DNA of 46,840 bases, taken from contig DATDGR010000088.1 of assembly GCA_036521995.1 (NCBI GenBank), positions 1 through 46,840 on the forward strand, in the 5' to 3' direction. The notes under the pieces are model-generated. The model was given only the letters and a program-made list of their open reading frames with translations, did not search any database and was not told the DNA's origin. Below are positions 39,381 through 46,840 of this stretch, one piece after another. This DNA comes from Gp13-AA77 sp036521995. GTDB taxonomy: Bacteria > Acidobacteriota > Terriglobia > UBA7540. A program made the position numbers and the translations under genes. Position 1 is the stretch's first letter. Every line of letters begins with the position of its first letter.

Positions 39381-41459
39381 ATGGAGCGCAAAGTCCTCAA
39401 AACCGTCTGCCCGCTCGATTGCCCGGACGCTTGCAGCATCCTGGCGACGGTCGAGGACGGACGTGTGACCCGGCTGGACGGTGACCCGGATCATCCCTTC
39501 ACCAAGGGCTTCCTGTGCCACAAAGTGGCCCACTACGACCGGCGGCTCTACTCACCGTTGCGCGTGCTGTATCCGGCGCGGCGGGTGGGCGCCAAGGGTG
39601 AAGGGAAGTTCGAGCGCATCACTTGGGACGAAGCCTTGGACGAAATCGCCTCCCGCTTTCAGGCCATCGCGGCTGAGTATGGTGGCGAGGCCATCCTGCC
39701 TTACTCCTATGGCGGCTCGCTCGGCATCGTGCAGCGTCTTTCCGGGCATCGATTCTTTTATCGCCTGGGCGCCAGCCGCCTCCTGCGGACGATCTGCGAT
39801 CCCGCGGCCATGGCGGGATGGGAGATGACCATCGGGAAAGGCATCTCCACAGATCTCGCCCAGGCGGAGCACTCCGACTTCATCGTGATCTGGGGAATGA
39901 ACATTGCGGCCACCAATGTTCATTTCGTCCCCATCGTGAAGGCGGCCAAGCGTCGCGGCGCGCACGTGGTGCAAATCGACCCCTACCGCAACCGCACCTC
40001 GCATCTAGCCAACGATGTGCTGCAGCTGCGCCCGGGCACTGACGTGGCGCTCGCCCTCGGGGTAATGCACGTGCTCATGCGCGAGGACCTGGTGGATCAC
40101 GACTACATCGCGCGCTACACCCTGGGGTACGAAGCGCTGCGGGAACGCGTCCTCCAGGAGTATCCCGTCGACCGCGTGGCCCGTATCACCGGGCTCGCTG
40201 AAGACGAGATCGTGAGATTCGGCCGCGGCTACGGGCGCGCCCGCGCGCCTTTTCTGCGGGTCGGCTTTGCCTTGACTCGCCACGAGAACGGCGGCATGGC
40301 CATGCGCACCATCGCCTGCCTGCCGGGCCTGGTGGGGGCGTTCCGCAAGCCGGGCGGGGGCGCCCATCACGAGACCGCAGACGCTTTCCCGTTCAATTAC
40401 AACCGGGTGCGAGGCGAGGATCAGTTCCGTCCCGCCACGCGCGAAATCAATATGGTGAAGCTGGCCGAGGCGTTGCTGGAGGAGGAGAATCCGCCCGTCA
40501 AGGCTCTTTACGTGTACAACTGCAACCCCGCCGCCGTCGCTCCGGATCAGACGCGCGTGCACGCCGGCCTGCGCCGCCAGGACCTGTTCACCGTGGTCCA
40601 CGAGCAGGTGCATACCGACACGGTGGACTACGCCGACATCGTGCTGCCGGCGACGACTTTTCTCGAATCCCTCGACCTCTGCAAGAGCTACGGACATTAT
40701 TATCTGCAAATGGGCAAGCCCGTGATCGAGCCGCTCGGCGAGGCCAGGCCCAATCTAGAGGTTTTTCGGCTGCTGGCCCGGCGCTGCGGCTTCACGGACT
40801 CCTGCTTCGACGACGCGGAGCTCGACATCATGGGGCAGGCTCTGGATACGAGGTCGGAATTCATGACAGGCATCGACGTCGAGAAGCTGATGAGCGGTGA
40901 GCCGGTGCGCGTGAACGTTCCCGCTGACGGCGACCCGTTTGCGAACGGCTTCTACACGCCTTCGGGCAAGCTGGAGTTTCACTCCGAGCGTATGGCGCAG
41001 CTCGGCTTCGATCCCTTGCCGGGTTATCACGCTTGCACGGAGAGTCCGGAGAACCTGGCGCTGCATGAGCGCTACCCCTTGCAGCTTCTGGTGCCGCCCT
41101 CGGTCCACTTTCTGAACTCGGGCTTTGGTGCGGTGGAAGAGCAGCGCCACCGCGTGGGCCTCCCGGCGGTCAAGATCCACCCCGCGGACGCGGCCCGGCG
41201 CGGCCTCGCTTCGGGTGATCAGATCAGGATGTGGAACGATCGCGGCGAATGCCGGTACTACGCCGACGTCACCGAGGACACGCGCGAAGGAGTCGCGGTA
41301 GCAGAAGGGCTCTGGTGGGCGAAGCACACGCCGGCGGGCCGCAGCGCCAATAGCCTGGTCTCGACCCGCCTGACCGATCTGGGCGCGGGTTCGACGTTTC
41401 ATTGCAACCTGGTGGAAATCGCCAAAGCCGAGGCGCAGACCCCGGAGCGTGAGTCCTAG
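39381..41459 (+). CDS. Molybdopterin-dependent oxidoreductase (DMSO reductase superfamily), cytoplasmic
   Basis: The 692-residue protein starts at ATG 39381 after GAGGATCAGGG. An N-terminal [4Fe-4S] motif C10-x3-C14-x3-C18-x27-C46 (CPLDCPDAC … GFLC) is followed by the molybdopterin-binding domains, with FERITWDEALDEIA, DFIVIWGMNIAATNVHF, QIDPYRNRTSHLAND, a C-terminal NSGFGAVEEQRHRVGLPAV and MoCo dinucleotide-binding end AGSTFHCNLVEIA. There is no Tat or Sec signal, so it works in the cytoplasm. Residues around the usual metal ligand read RTICDPAAMAG, leaving a Cys or Asp as possible ligand. No electron-transfer or membrane subunit is beside it. The substrate is unknown; formate, polysulfide or BisC-like roles are all possible. 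Confidence 0.87.
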   Translation: MERKVLKTVCPLDCPDACSILATVEDGRVTRLDGDPDHPFTKGFLCHKVAHYDRRLYSPLRVLYPARRVGAKGEGKFERITWDEALDEIASRFQAIAAEYGGEAILPYSYGGSLGIVQRLSGHRFFYRLGASRLLRTICDPAAMAGWEMTIGKGISTDLAQAEHSDFIVIWGMNIAATNVHFVPIVKAAKRRGAHVVQIDPYRNRTSHLANDVLQLRPGTDVALALGVMHVLMREDLVDHDYIARYTLGYEALRERVLQEYPVDRVARITGLAEDEIVRFGRGYGRARAPFLRVGFALTRHENGGMAMRTIACLPGLVGAFRKPGGGAHHETADAFPFNYNRVRGEDQFRPATREINMVKLAEALLEEENPPVKALYVYNCNPAAVAPDQTRVHAGLRRQDLFTVVHEQVHTDTVDYADIVLPATTFLESLDLCKSYGHYYLQMGKPVIEPLGEARPNLEVFRLLARRCGFTDSCFDDAELDIMGQALDTRSEFMTGIDVEKLMSGEPVRVNVPADGDPFANGFYTPSGKLEFHSERMAQLGFDPLPGYHACTESPENLALHERYPLQLLVPPSVHFLNSGFGAVEEQRHRVGLPAVKIHPADAARRGLASGDQIRMWNDRGECRYYADVTEDTREGVAVAEGLWWAKHTPAGRSANSLVSTRLTDLGAGSTFHCNLVEIAKAEAQTPERES

Positions 41460-41480
41460 ACAAGCCCCCAATAATAGCCT

Positions 41481-42170
41481 ATGGAAAGCTCTTTCGCGGC
41501 CACGGTCCGGCGCTACTATGAGCTCGCGATCCCAGACGGCGCCGGTAGCCGCGAGCGCTGGCCCCTGCTGATCGCGATGCACGGCTACCAGGGCGACAAG
41601 GACTCGATGATGCGCGTGGCCAGGCGCGTTGCCGCCGGCCGGATGGTGGTGATCTCGCTTCAGGGTCACCATCAGTTTTTCCACCACCAGGCCGACACCC
41701 GGTCCAACGACCCGAAGTCCTTCAAGGTGGTCTTTGGCTGGGGCACCACTTACAAGATGGAGGAGTCCGTCCGGCTTCACCACCAGGCTGTCCGCCGATT
41801 GATCGATCTTGGGGTGCGCCAGCATCACGCCGACCCGAAGCGAGTATTTCTCCTCGCGTTCTCCCAGGCTTGCTCTTACAACTACCGCTACGTGTTCTCA
41901 CATCCGGACGCCATTCGGGGTGCGATCGGCGTCTGCGGGGGCGTGCCTGGGGATTGGCACCAGAATCCGCGCTACCGGCCGGCCCGCACCCACGTCCTGC
42001 ACATCGCGGCCACCGACGACGAGTGGTATTCGCGCGAGAAGAACCTCGAGCACAAGCAAAGGCTTGCCGAGCGCGCCGCCTCCCTCGATTTCCGGTTCTA
42101 CAACTCGGAGCACCGTTTCCCGCGGAGGTCGATGCCGCACATTCGTCGGTGGATCGAAGCCCACCTTTAG
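41481..42170 (+). CDS. Alpha/beta hydrolase, esterase/phospholipase-carboxylesterase-like
   Basis: The 229-residue protein has no signal peptide. It shows the alpha/beta-hydrolase pattern: PLLIAMHGYQGDKDSM for the oxyanion region, the nucleophile Ser in LLAFSQACSYN (A-x-S-x-A in place of the usual G-x-S-x-G), Asp in IAATDDEWYS and His in NSEHRFPRRSMPHI. These belong to the esterase/phospholipase group (YpfH-like). It starts 21 bp after the molybdoenzyme stop, so the two probably share a transcript. The variant elbow still has the catalytic Ser and is likely active on a small ester; the substrate is unknown. Confidence 0.8.
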   Translation: MESSFAATVRRYYELAIPDGAGSRERWPLLIAMHGYQGDKDSMMRVARRVAAGRMVVISLQGHHQFFHHQADTRSNDPKSFKVVFGWGTTYKMEESVRLHHQAVRRLIDLGVRQHHADPKRVFLLAFSQACSYNYRYVFSHPDAIRGAIGVCGGVPGDWHQNPRYRPARTHVLHIAATDDEWYSREKNLEHKQRLAERAASLDFRFYNSEHRFPRRSMPHIRRWIEAHL

Positions 42171-42275
42171 TCTCCGGCTCGCTTGATCACTACCTGCGGC
42201 GCTTTCTTTTCGGGCCAGGATCAGCGTCGCTCAATCATGCAATCGACCTTGAACCGCGCTTCGCTGCGAACTGGC

Positions 42276-42833
42276 TCAAGGCTGGTAGACGCGGTAGATG
42301 ATATTGTAGGTGTCCTCTTGCGCCCCGTAGGTCGTGTAGATGAACGTCTGAACCGTGTGATTTCCGAAAGCAACACTCGTCTGTTGCGAGAACGACCCGA
42401 CGATGTAGAAGCCATCCGGCGGAATGTAGCCCTGCCACGCGCAGCCAGGTGTGTCAATGTAATTGCCGTCCACTTGGGTGCAGATCGCCCACCCGTTGTT
42501 GGATGTCTTCACCAAGCCGACCTGGACCTGCTGCTCCACTCCGATAGTGCACCCGCTTGCAAACTGGCAACTCACTTTGGTGGGGGCGTCGAGCGCCTGG
42601 TACCCGGAGGAAACTTCGCGTTGGATATTGCCCCAGCTGAAATAGGTCGCAGACAAGGCATGTGCCCCTCCAGTGACGGCTGCTGGTGTCACGGCCTCCG
42701 TCGTGGGTTGCGGAGCGGCCTTGACCGCCTCCTGTGACTGCGCCCTTCCGCTATGGTAAGCAGCGAACGGCGCAATGCTCGCCGCCAGACAAAGCACTAG
42801 GACGGCGAGTTTCCTGACGTGTGTTTTCGCCAT
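42276..42833 (-). CDS. Small secreted protein of unknown function
   Basis: The 185-residue product begins at ATG 42833 with AAAGGAGAAG just upstream. A signal peptide (KLAVLVLCLAASIAPFAAY) precedes an Ala/Thr/Pro-rich linker and a domain with four cysteines (KVSCQFASGCTIGV and AICTQVDGNYIDTPGCAW) that could form disulfides. The C-terminus (HTVQTFIYTTYGAQEDTYNI) is beta-rich and Tyr-rich. I do not recognise a family. It lies 37 bp downstream of the VCBS/ASH protein and on the same strand, so it probably belongs to the same operon as the caspase-like gene. Confidence 0.7.
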   Translation of the reverse strand: MAKTHVRKLAVLVLCLAASIAPFAAYHSGRAQSQEAVKAAPQPTTEAVTPAAVTGGAHALSATYFSWGNIQREVSSGYQALDAPTKVSCQFASGCTIGVEQQVQVGLVKTSNNGWAICTQVDGNYIDTPGCAWQGYIPPDGFYIVGSFSQQTSVAFGNHTVQTFIYTTYGAQEDTYNIIYRVYQP

Positions 42834-42870
42834 TTTCTTCTCCTTTCTTGATTGAGCACGACTCGAGAGA

Positions 42871-44901
42871 TTAGGTGCCGTTACCCGAGAGCGAAGCTGT
42901 AAGCGGTCCGCCGCCCCCGCCGTCCACCTCCAAGGTTGACTTCACGGTGCCGGTCTGGGAAGGCGTGAAGGTGACGCTGATGGTGCAGCTCGACTTGCCT
43001 GGAAGGCTGGTACCGCAAGTGTTGGTCTGGGCGAAGTTGGAGGCGTGCGTCCCGGTGATTTTGACCGCCGTGACCGGGAGCGACACCGGAGCCAGGTTGG
43101 TGAGGGTTACGTTCTGAGGCAGACTGGTGGTGCCCACCTTCTGGCTGCCGAAGCCGATATTGGTGGGTGAAAGCGTGAAGCCGGTTCCGGATCCCGTCAT
43201 GGGGACTGTTTGCGGGCTGCCGACCGCGTTGTCGGTGATGCTGATCTGGGCGGAGAAATTCCCGTCTTTCGGCGGCCGGAATTTCACCGTCACGGTGCAG
43301 CTTGCACCTGCAGCCAGGCTGGTTGGACAGGCGCTGGTCACGGTGAAATCGCCAGCGTTCGTGCCTTGCGAAAGAATCGAAGTCAGGCTCACCGATTGCT
43401 GTCCGTTGTTGGTCAAGGTCACAGTCTGCGACGGGCTGGTGTTTCCCACCAGTTGATTCCCGAAGGCCAGCGAGTTCGGCCCCGGCACCATTGTGCTCTG
43501 CAAGAGAACGGACACTGTGTTGGAGGAAACATTGCCCGTCGCCATGTCGAGGCGGCCGTCACCGTTGAAATCGGCGAAGACCACCTGCGACGGGGCGAAG
43601 TCCAAAGGCAGGTTGATGGCGGTCTGGAAGGTGCCGTCGCCATTGCCGAGCAACATCGAGATCGTTTCGCTGGTATGGTTGGGAATTACGAGGTCAGGAG
43701 CTCCATCGCCGTTCAGATTGCTGATGGTTACCCCTTTTGAGAGCTGGCCGTCAAAGTAGCCCACGGCGGGTTGAAAAGTGCCGTCGCCGTTGCCCAGCAG
43801 GACCGAGACGGTGCCGATGCCGGTGGAGTCCTGATTGGCAACGGCGAGGTCGAGTTTGCCGTCGGCGTTCAAGTCGGCCGTCGCCACCGAAATTGGGTAC
43901 ACTCCAGTGGCGTATTCCGTGTGCGTCCCGAACGTACCATCGCCTCGCCCAAGGAGAACTGAAACGGCATTGGAGTTGATGTCGGTGGCCACGAGATCGA
44001 GTTGCCCATCGCCGTTGAAATCTGCCGTGACGAGGCCGGACGGATCGAGGGCTGTCGGGTAGGTCACCTGGTTTTGAAACGTGCCATCACCTTTTCCCAA
44101 CAGAATGGAGATGTTGTTGTCACGCCCGTTTGTGACCGCGAGGTCCACCTTCCCATCATCGTTGAAGTCTCCCGCCACGACCCAGGCCGCAGAATGCCCC
44201 ACAGCGTAATCAACCTTCGGCAGGAAAGTGCCGCTACCGGTGCCGAGAAGTACTGAAACTGTGTTGCTGCTTTTGTTGACCGCGGCCAGGTCCGGCTTGC
44301 CATCGCCGTTGAAGTCCGCGGTGACCAGGGCCACGGGGTTGCTGCCGACGGCGTAGATGGATTGGGCCATGAAGGTACCGTCCCCGTTGCCGAGCAGGAC
44401 CGAGACCGTACCATCATCGTAATTGGCGACGGCCAGATCGGCGATCCCGTCGGCGTTGAAGTCGCCTGTGACCTCGGCAACCGGGGCATTGCCTACGGCC
44501 AGCGCGCTTCCGCTGAAGAACACTGAAGCCGTGGAAATGCCGATTTCAAAAGGCATCGTATTCGAGGTTCCGCCCCCCGGCCCGGGATTGACAACGCTCA
44601 CCAAGCCTGTGCCGGCGACGAGAAGGTTCGAGGCCGGCACGGTGGCGGTCAACCGCTCCGTGGACACGAACTGGGTGCTCAGGGGCGCGCCGTTCCAGTT
44701 CACAACGGACCCGGTGACGAAACCGGTTCCATTCACGGTGAGCGTCAAGTTCCCGCTGCCTGGGGCGGCGGCCGTGGGCACGAGGGGCTGATTGATCAGC
44801 GGCACAGGGTTGATATGCGCTGCCCTTGCGGCGTTGGCGGCCGCCAGGAACAACATCACGAAACCCGTTAGAACAGCGAATCGCAGTCCAACCTTGCGCA
44901 T
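42871..44901 (-). CDS. Secreted VCBS/FG-GAP repeat protein with C-terminal choice-of-anchor D (ASH-like) domains
   Basis: The start is ATG 44901, with GGGAGGACAG just upstream; the frame stays open to 45243 but overlaps the caspase gene there. The 676 residues comprise a signal peptide (FAVLTGFVMLFLAAANAARA), an IPT/TIG-like domain (~30-130, with LTVNGTGFVTGSVVNWNGAP), seven VCBS/FG-GAP repeats (~140-480, each like DFNADGIADLAVANY followed by VSVLLGNGDGTF) and two ~105-residue ASH/choice-of-anchor-D beta-sandwiches (LAFGNQLVGNTSPSQTVTLT; IGFGSQKVGTTSLPQNVTLT). The repeats carry calcium-binding DxNxDG loops and form a propeller. Such proteins are secreted or surface-attached and thought to bind glycans or other proteins. 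Repeats are ~150 bp at DNA level. Confidence 0.88.
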   Translation of the reverse strand: MRKVGLRFAVLTGFVMLFLAAANAARAAHINPVPLINQPLVPTAAAPGSGNLTLTVNGTGFVTGSVVNWNGAPLSTQFVSTERLTATVPASNLLVAGTGLVSVVNPGPGGGTSNTMPFEIGISTASVFFSGSALAVGNAPVAEVTGDFNADGIADLAVANYDDGTVSVLLGNGDGTFMAQSIYAVGSNPVALVTADFNGDGKPDLAAVNKSSNTVSVLLGTGSGTFLPKVDYAVGHSAAWVVAGDFNDDGKVDLAVTNGRDNNISILLGKGDGTFQNQVTYPTALDPSGLVTADFNGDGQLDLVATDINSNAVSVLLGRGDGTFGTHTEYATGVYPISVATADLNADGKLDLAVANQDSTGIGTVSVLLGNGDGTFQPAVGYFDGQLSKGVTISNLNGDGAPDLVIPNHTSETISMLLGNGDGTFQTAINLPLDFAPSQVVFADFNGDGRLDMATGNVSSNTVSVLLQSTMVPGPNSLAFGNQLVGNTSPSQTVTLTNNGQQSVSLTSILSQGTNAGDFTVTSACPTSLAAGASCTVTVKFRPPKDGNFSAQISITDNAVGSPQTVPMTGSGTGFTLSPTNIGFGSQKVGTTSLPQNVTLTNLAPVSLPVTAVKITGTHASNFAQTNTCGTSLPGKSSCTISVTFTPSQTGTVKSTLEVDGGGGGPLTASLSGNGT

Positions 44902-45052
44902 CTGTCCTCCCAGTGGTTGTCTCGCGGAGCCCGCCGGGAACTGCCGCCCAAACGCCCCCTCGCGCCGTTTCAGTGAAACACGAACCGGCTCGATCGTCCA
45001 GATATCGACTATGGCAATGAGGGGGGAGTAGCGAGGAGTGTGCCAGCGGCCG

Positions 45053-46501
45053 TCACTTCCCTTGTATCGCCGTCTGGATGGCGTTAATGAGCGAGCCAGG
45101 GTTCTGAACCTGCTGCAGGCTGCTATCCAGCAAAGCAAAGTTGTAGTTTTGGCCGCCTTTCTCACGGATGTGAAAAGCCTGGAAGGCGGAGCCCATGAAG
45201 GAGTTTTTCTTGACTTCCTTAATGGAGTCGAGTCGGATGTCAAATGAATGCAGAGGATGCGTGCCCTTCACGGCGCGGTAATGGAGGACTCCATTCTCAA
45301 TCGTCATCCAGCCGCTGCAGTTGTCCGTGGCCCAGTCCATGGTGGTGGCGAGTGCGAAATGGACCACCGGAAACCGTTGGACATTCGAGGATCCGAGAGT
45401 GCCGGCCGTGCTCTGTTCCGGCTGACCGATCGTAACCGGCGGGCTTTGCGCACCCAGGCTTGAGGAACTGCCACCGGATTTCGAGGCTTCGTCCCGCGCC
45501 ACATTCTGGGACGGCTCCGCCTGGCTGGACAAGTTCGCGGTCGGGACCGCAGGCTCCTGCCCTGGACTCGTGGTTGCGGGCGGCGGGCCTGCAGGCTCAA
45601 CGGCGGATGCCGCCTGGATTTGAGCATCGTGCTTTGAGCCCGACTGCCGGAAAAAGATAAAGTCGCCGAAAGCGTGGCCGGAGTTCCGGATCGGGCTGTA
45701 TTGCGGAAGCTGGTCCGACCCTCCGGCAACCGCAGGCTGCACGAATCGCTGAAAAAGCTCAGCAGCCGTGAACTCATCGGGATCGATCTGGCGCAGGCTG
45801 TCCAGAAGAGCACCGGCGAAAACCGAGTGACCGGCAGCGCCTCCGTCAGCCACCGGTTCGTCGGAACCGCTCGACATCAGGCTCCTGGACTTTGATTTCT
45901 CCATCTTCGCAAGATAAACGCTGCGTTCACGCGGGTTGATGGCGGCGTCGACGCTCCGAGTGAGCGCCCCGGAGTAACAACTGTCCGAGATGATGAGCAC
46001 GTGCAGGGAGGGAAGCGCCTTCACGTCCGCCGTGATATCGTCGGCGCTCACCCAATTGTCGTTGTTGTCGGACTGGGCGTCGACGGGAAGCCAATAGGCC
46101 TTGTCGGTGTCCGGATCGTGGTGGCCGTGGCCGGCGTAGTAAATCAGCAAGTTGGAGTTTTCCGGAAGCGTGCGGCGGTATTCGTTCAGGGCCGTTAAGA
46201 TCGCGTTCCGGGTGGCGTTTTGCAGGACCTGCGTCGCGAACCCGTATTGGTCGTGGAGCAGTTGCGCCATGGCGTTGGCGTCGCTGACGGCGGTCTGGAG
46301 TTTGGGCAGGTAGCGATAGTTGTTGTTGCCGATCACCAGGGCATAGTACCGCCCCGGCTGCGCCGTCGACGCCGGCGAGGTTACGTCCTGTACTCCACGG
46401 CTGGAGCTCGAGGTCTGAGGGAGTGCGGCCGCGGCGTCATACAGAATCGCGGCCAGCAGGAACGCAATCGGAAGCAAGCAGCTCTTTCGATTCTTTCCCA
46501 T
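45053..46501 (-). CDS. Exported caspase-like peptidase (C14 family) with C-terminal PH-like domain
   Basis: From ATG 46501 (TTG 46516 is an alternative) the protein has 482 residues and a signal peptide (SCLLPIAFLLAAILYDAAAA). The caspase domain (~50-280) shows YALVIGNNNYRYLPKLQTAV, the catalytic His125 in LIYYAGHGHH and Cys175 in ISDSCYSGAL, with downstream SRSLMSSGSDEPVADGGAAG and HSVFAGALLDSLR, as in bacterial orthocaspases. A Ser/Pro/Gln-rich linker (~290-375) leads to a ~105-residue C-terminal segment (VVHFALATTMDWATDNCSGW … FHIREKGGQNYNFALLD) whose strand pattern resembles a PH/GRAM-type fold. The signal peptide implies an extracytoplasmic location, unusual for a caspase. It precedes the VCBS/ASH gene by 151 bp. 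Confidence 0.83.
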   Translation of the reverse strand: MGKNRKSCLLPIAFLLAAILYDAAAALPQTSSSSRGVQDVTSPASTAQPGRYYALVIGNNNYRYLPKLQTAVSDANAMAQLLHDQYGFATQVLQNATRNAILTALNEYRRTLPENSNLLIYYAGHGHHDPDTDKAYWLPVDAQSDNNDNWVSADDITADVKALPSLHVLIISDSCYSGALTRSVDAAINPRERSVYLAKMEKSKSRSLMSSGSDEPVADGGAAGHSVFAGALLDSLRQIDPDEFTAAELFQRFVQPAVAGGSDQLPQYSPIRNSGHAFGDFIFFRQSGSKHDAQIQAASAVEPAGPPPATTSPGQEPAVPTANLSSQAEPSQNVARDEASKSGGSSSSLGAQSPPVTIGQPEQSTAGTLGSSNVQRFPVVHFALATTMDWATDNCSGWMTIENGVLHYRAVKGTHPLHSFDIRLDSIKEVKKNSFMGSAFQAFHIREKGGQNYNFALLDSSLQQVQNPGSLINAIQTAIQGK

Positions 46502-46531
46502 GTTGCTACTGCTCAAGCTGTGTGTGGTCTA

Positions 46532-46561
46532 TATATAGCGCAATCAGCCGCTGAAGCGCAA
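46532..46561 (-). promoter_or_regulatory. Promoter of the caspase-like gene
   Basis: On the minus strand TTGCGC (46561-46556), an 18-bp spacer and TATATA (46537-46532) lie about 30 bp ahead of ATG 46501. The TATATATA string is extended and in good position. Confidence 0.55.
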
Positions 46562-46736
46562 GCACCTGCCGAGCCGGAAAACGTGGGAACCGGGCGGGCC
46601 GGGGATCACGCTTGCCGTGATGCCGGATACCGGCAGTCGGCCGCGCCGGTTCCAATGCTCCAGCGCCCCAAGATAATAAGTGATACTGGGGTCGTCAGCG
46701 TTTCAGGATTCCCTCCCCTCGGCAATCGCGGGCGGT

Positions 46737-46840
46737 TCAATACGCGGTGGGCTTGCTGGGCCCGGACGAGGCCCTCGAAGCAGGCGCAGGCGGTGTTTCT
46801 CCTGCTGCCTCCCGCATGATCTTCACGCTGGCGCTGGCTC
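46737..46840 (-). CDS. Possible C-terminal end of a gene leaving the window
   Basis: A minus-strand frame open to the right edge ends at TGA (46739-46737) and would encode ~34 residues: SASVKIMREAAG then a Pro/Ala/Ser-rich tail ending PSKPTAY. The composition (a helix followed by a disordered tail) fits the end of a real protein, but there is too little to name it. The rest of 46562-46736 is non-coding by eye. Confidence 0.3.
   Translation of the reverse strand, partial: ASASVKIMREAAGETPPAPASRASSGPSKPTAY

Overview
The window looks like a chromosomal segment from an Acidobacteriota-type bacterium. The evidence is a GC-rich genome with several family signatures common there: an Oar-like TonB-dependent receptor with a carboxypeptidase-regulatory N-terminus, a Tat-exported CRTAC1/ASPIC-UnbV FG-GAP protein, a secreted VCBS plus choice-of-anchor-D protein, a caspase-like exported protein, and a dispersed TCATTCTGAGC-type repeat. 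The assignment is an inference from gene content. No rRNA, tRNA, CRISPR array, intact insertion sequence or phage region was seen.

Layout, left to right. 1-2389 (minus): a MASE1-PAS sensor whose MASE1 domain is broken by a frameshift and whose 3' end leaves the window. 2338-2943: a decayed REP-associated transposase. 3168-6349 (plus): a strong promoter, a structured leader, then sugar-nucleotide epimerase, polysaccharide deacetylase and an MGDG-synthase-type glycosyltransferase. 6351-13702 (minus): the transcription/translation operon rimP-nusA-(unassigned ORF)-infB-ylxP-rbfA-truB, read from a promoter followed directly by an intrinsic terminator hairpin (probable attenuator). 13766-14917 (minus): a TonB-family protein. 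15310-19898 (plus): ileS, a 60-aa ORF, lspA and a RluD-type pseudouridine synthase. 20558-24352 (minus): a small secreted protein and the large TonB-dependent receptor, divergent from the CRTAC1 protein at 24751-26514. 26698-27000: a degenerate tandem array of about 56-bp units. 27033-29128 (plus): a NarL-type two-component pair. 29195-31064 (minus): homoserine kinase and dapD. 31285-34066 (plus): aldo/keto reductase, TPR protein and SAM-hydrolase-family protein. 34132-39019 (minus): a CNNM/CorC protein, a beta-lactamase-type serine hydrolase, a palindromic repeat and a doubly frameshifted alpha/beta hydrolase. 39381-42170 (plus): a cytoplasmic molybdopterin oxidoreductase and an esterase. 42276-46501 (minus): exported caspase-like protein, VCBS/ASH protein and a small secreted protein. 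The last 100 bases may hold the end of another minus-strand gene.

How the genes fit together. The housekeeping blocks are conventional. The accessory interest lies in the exported gene sets (TonB receptor with CRTAC1; caspase-like with VCBS protein), the structured leaders, and a set of short repeats and palindromes set between otherwise ordinary genes. I did not find a clear-cut new defence or biosynthetic system. The best candidates for something undescribed are the tandem array ahead of the two-component pair, the caspase/VCBS/secreted-protein cluster, and the structured leader of the TonB receptor.
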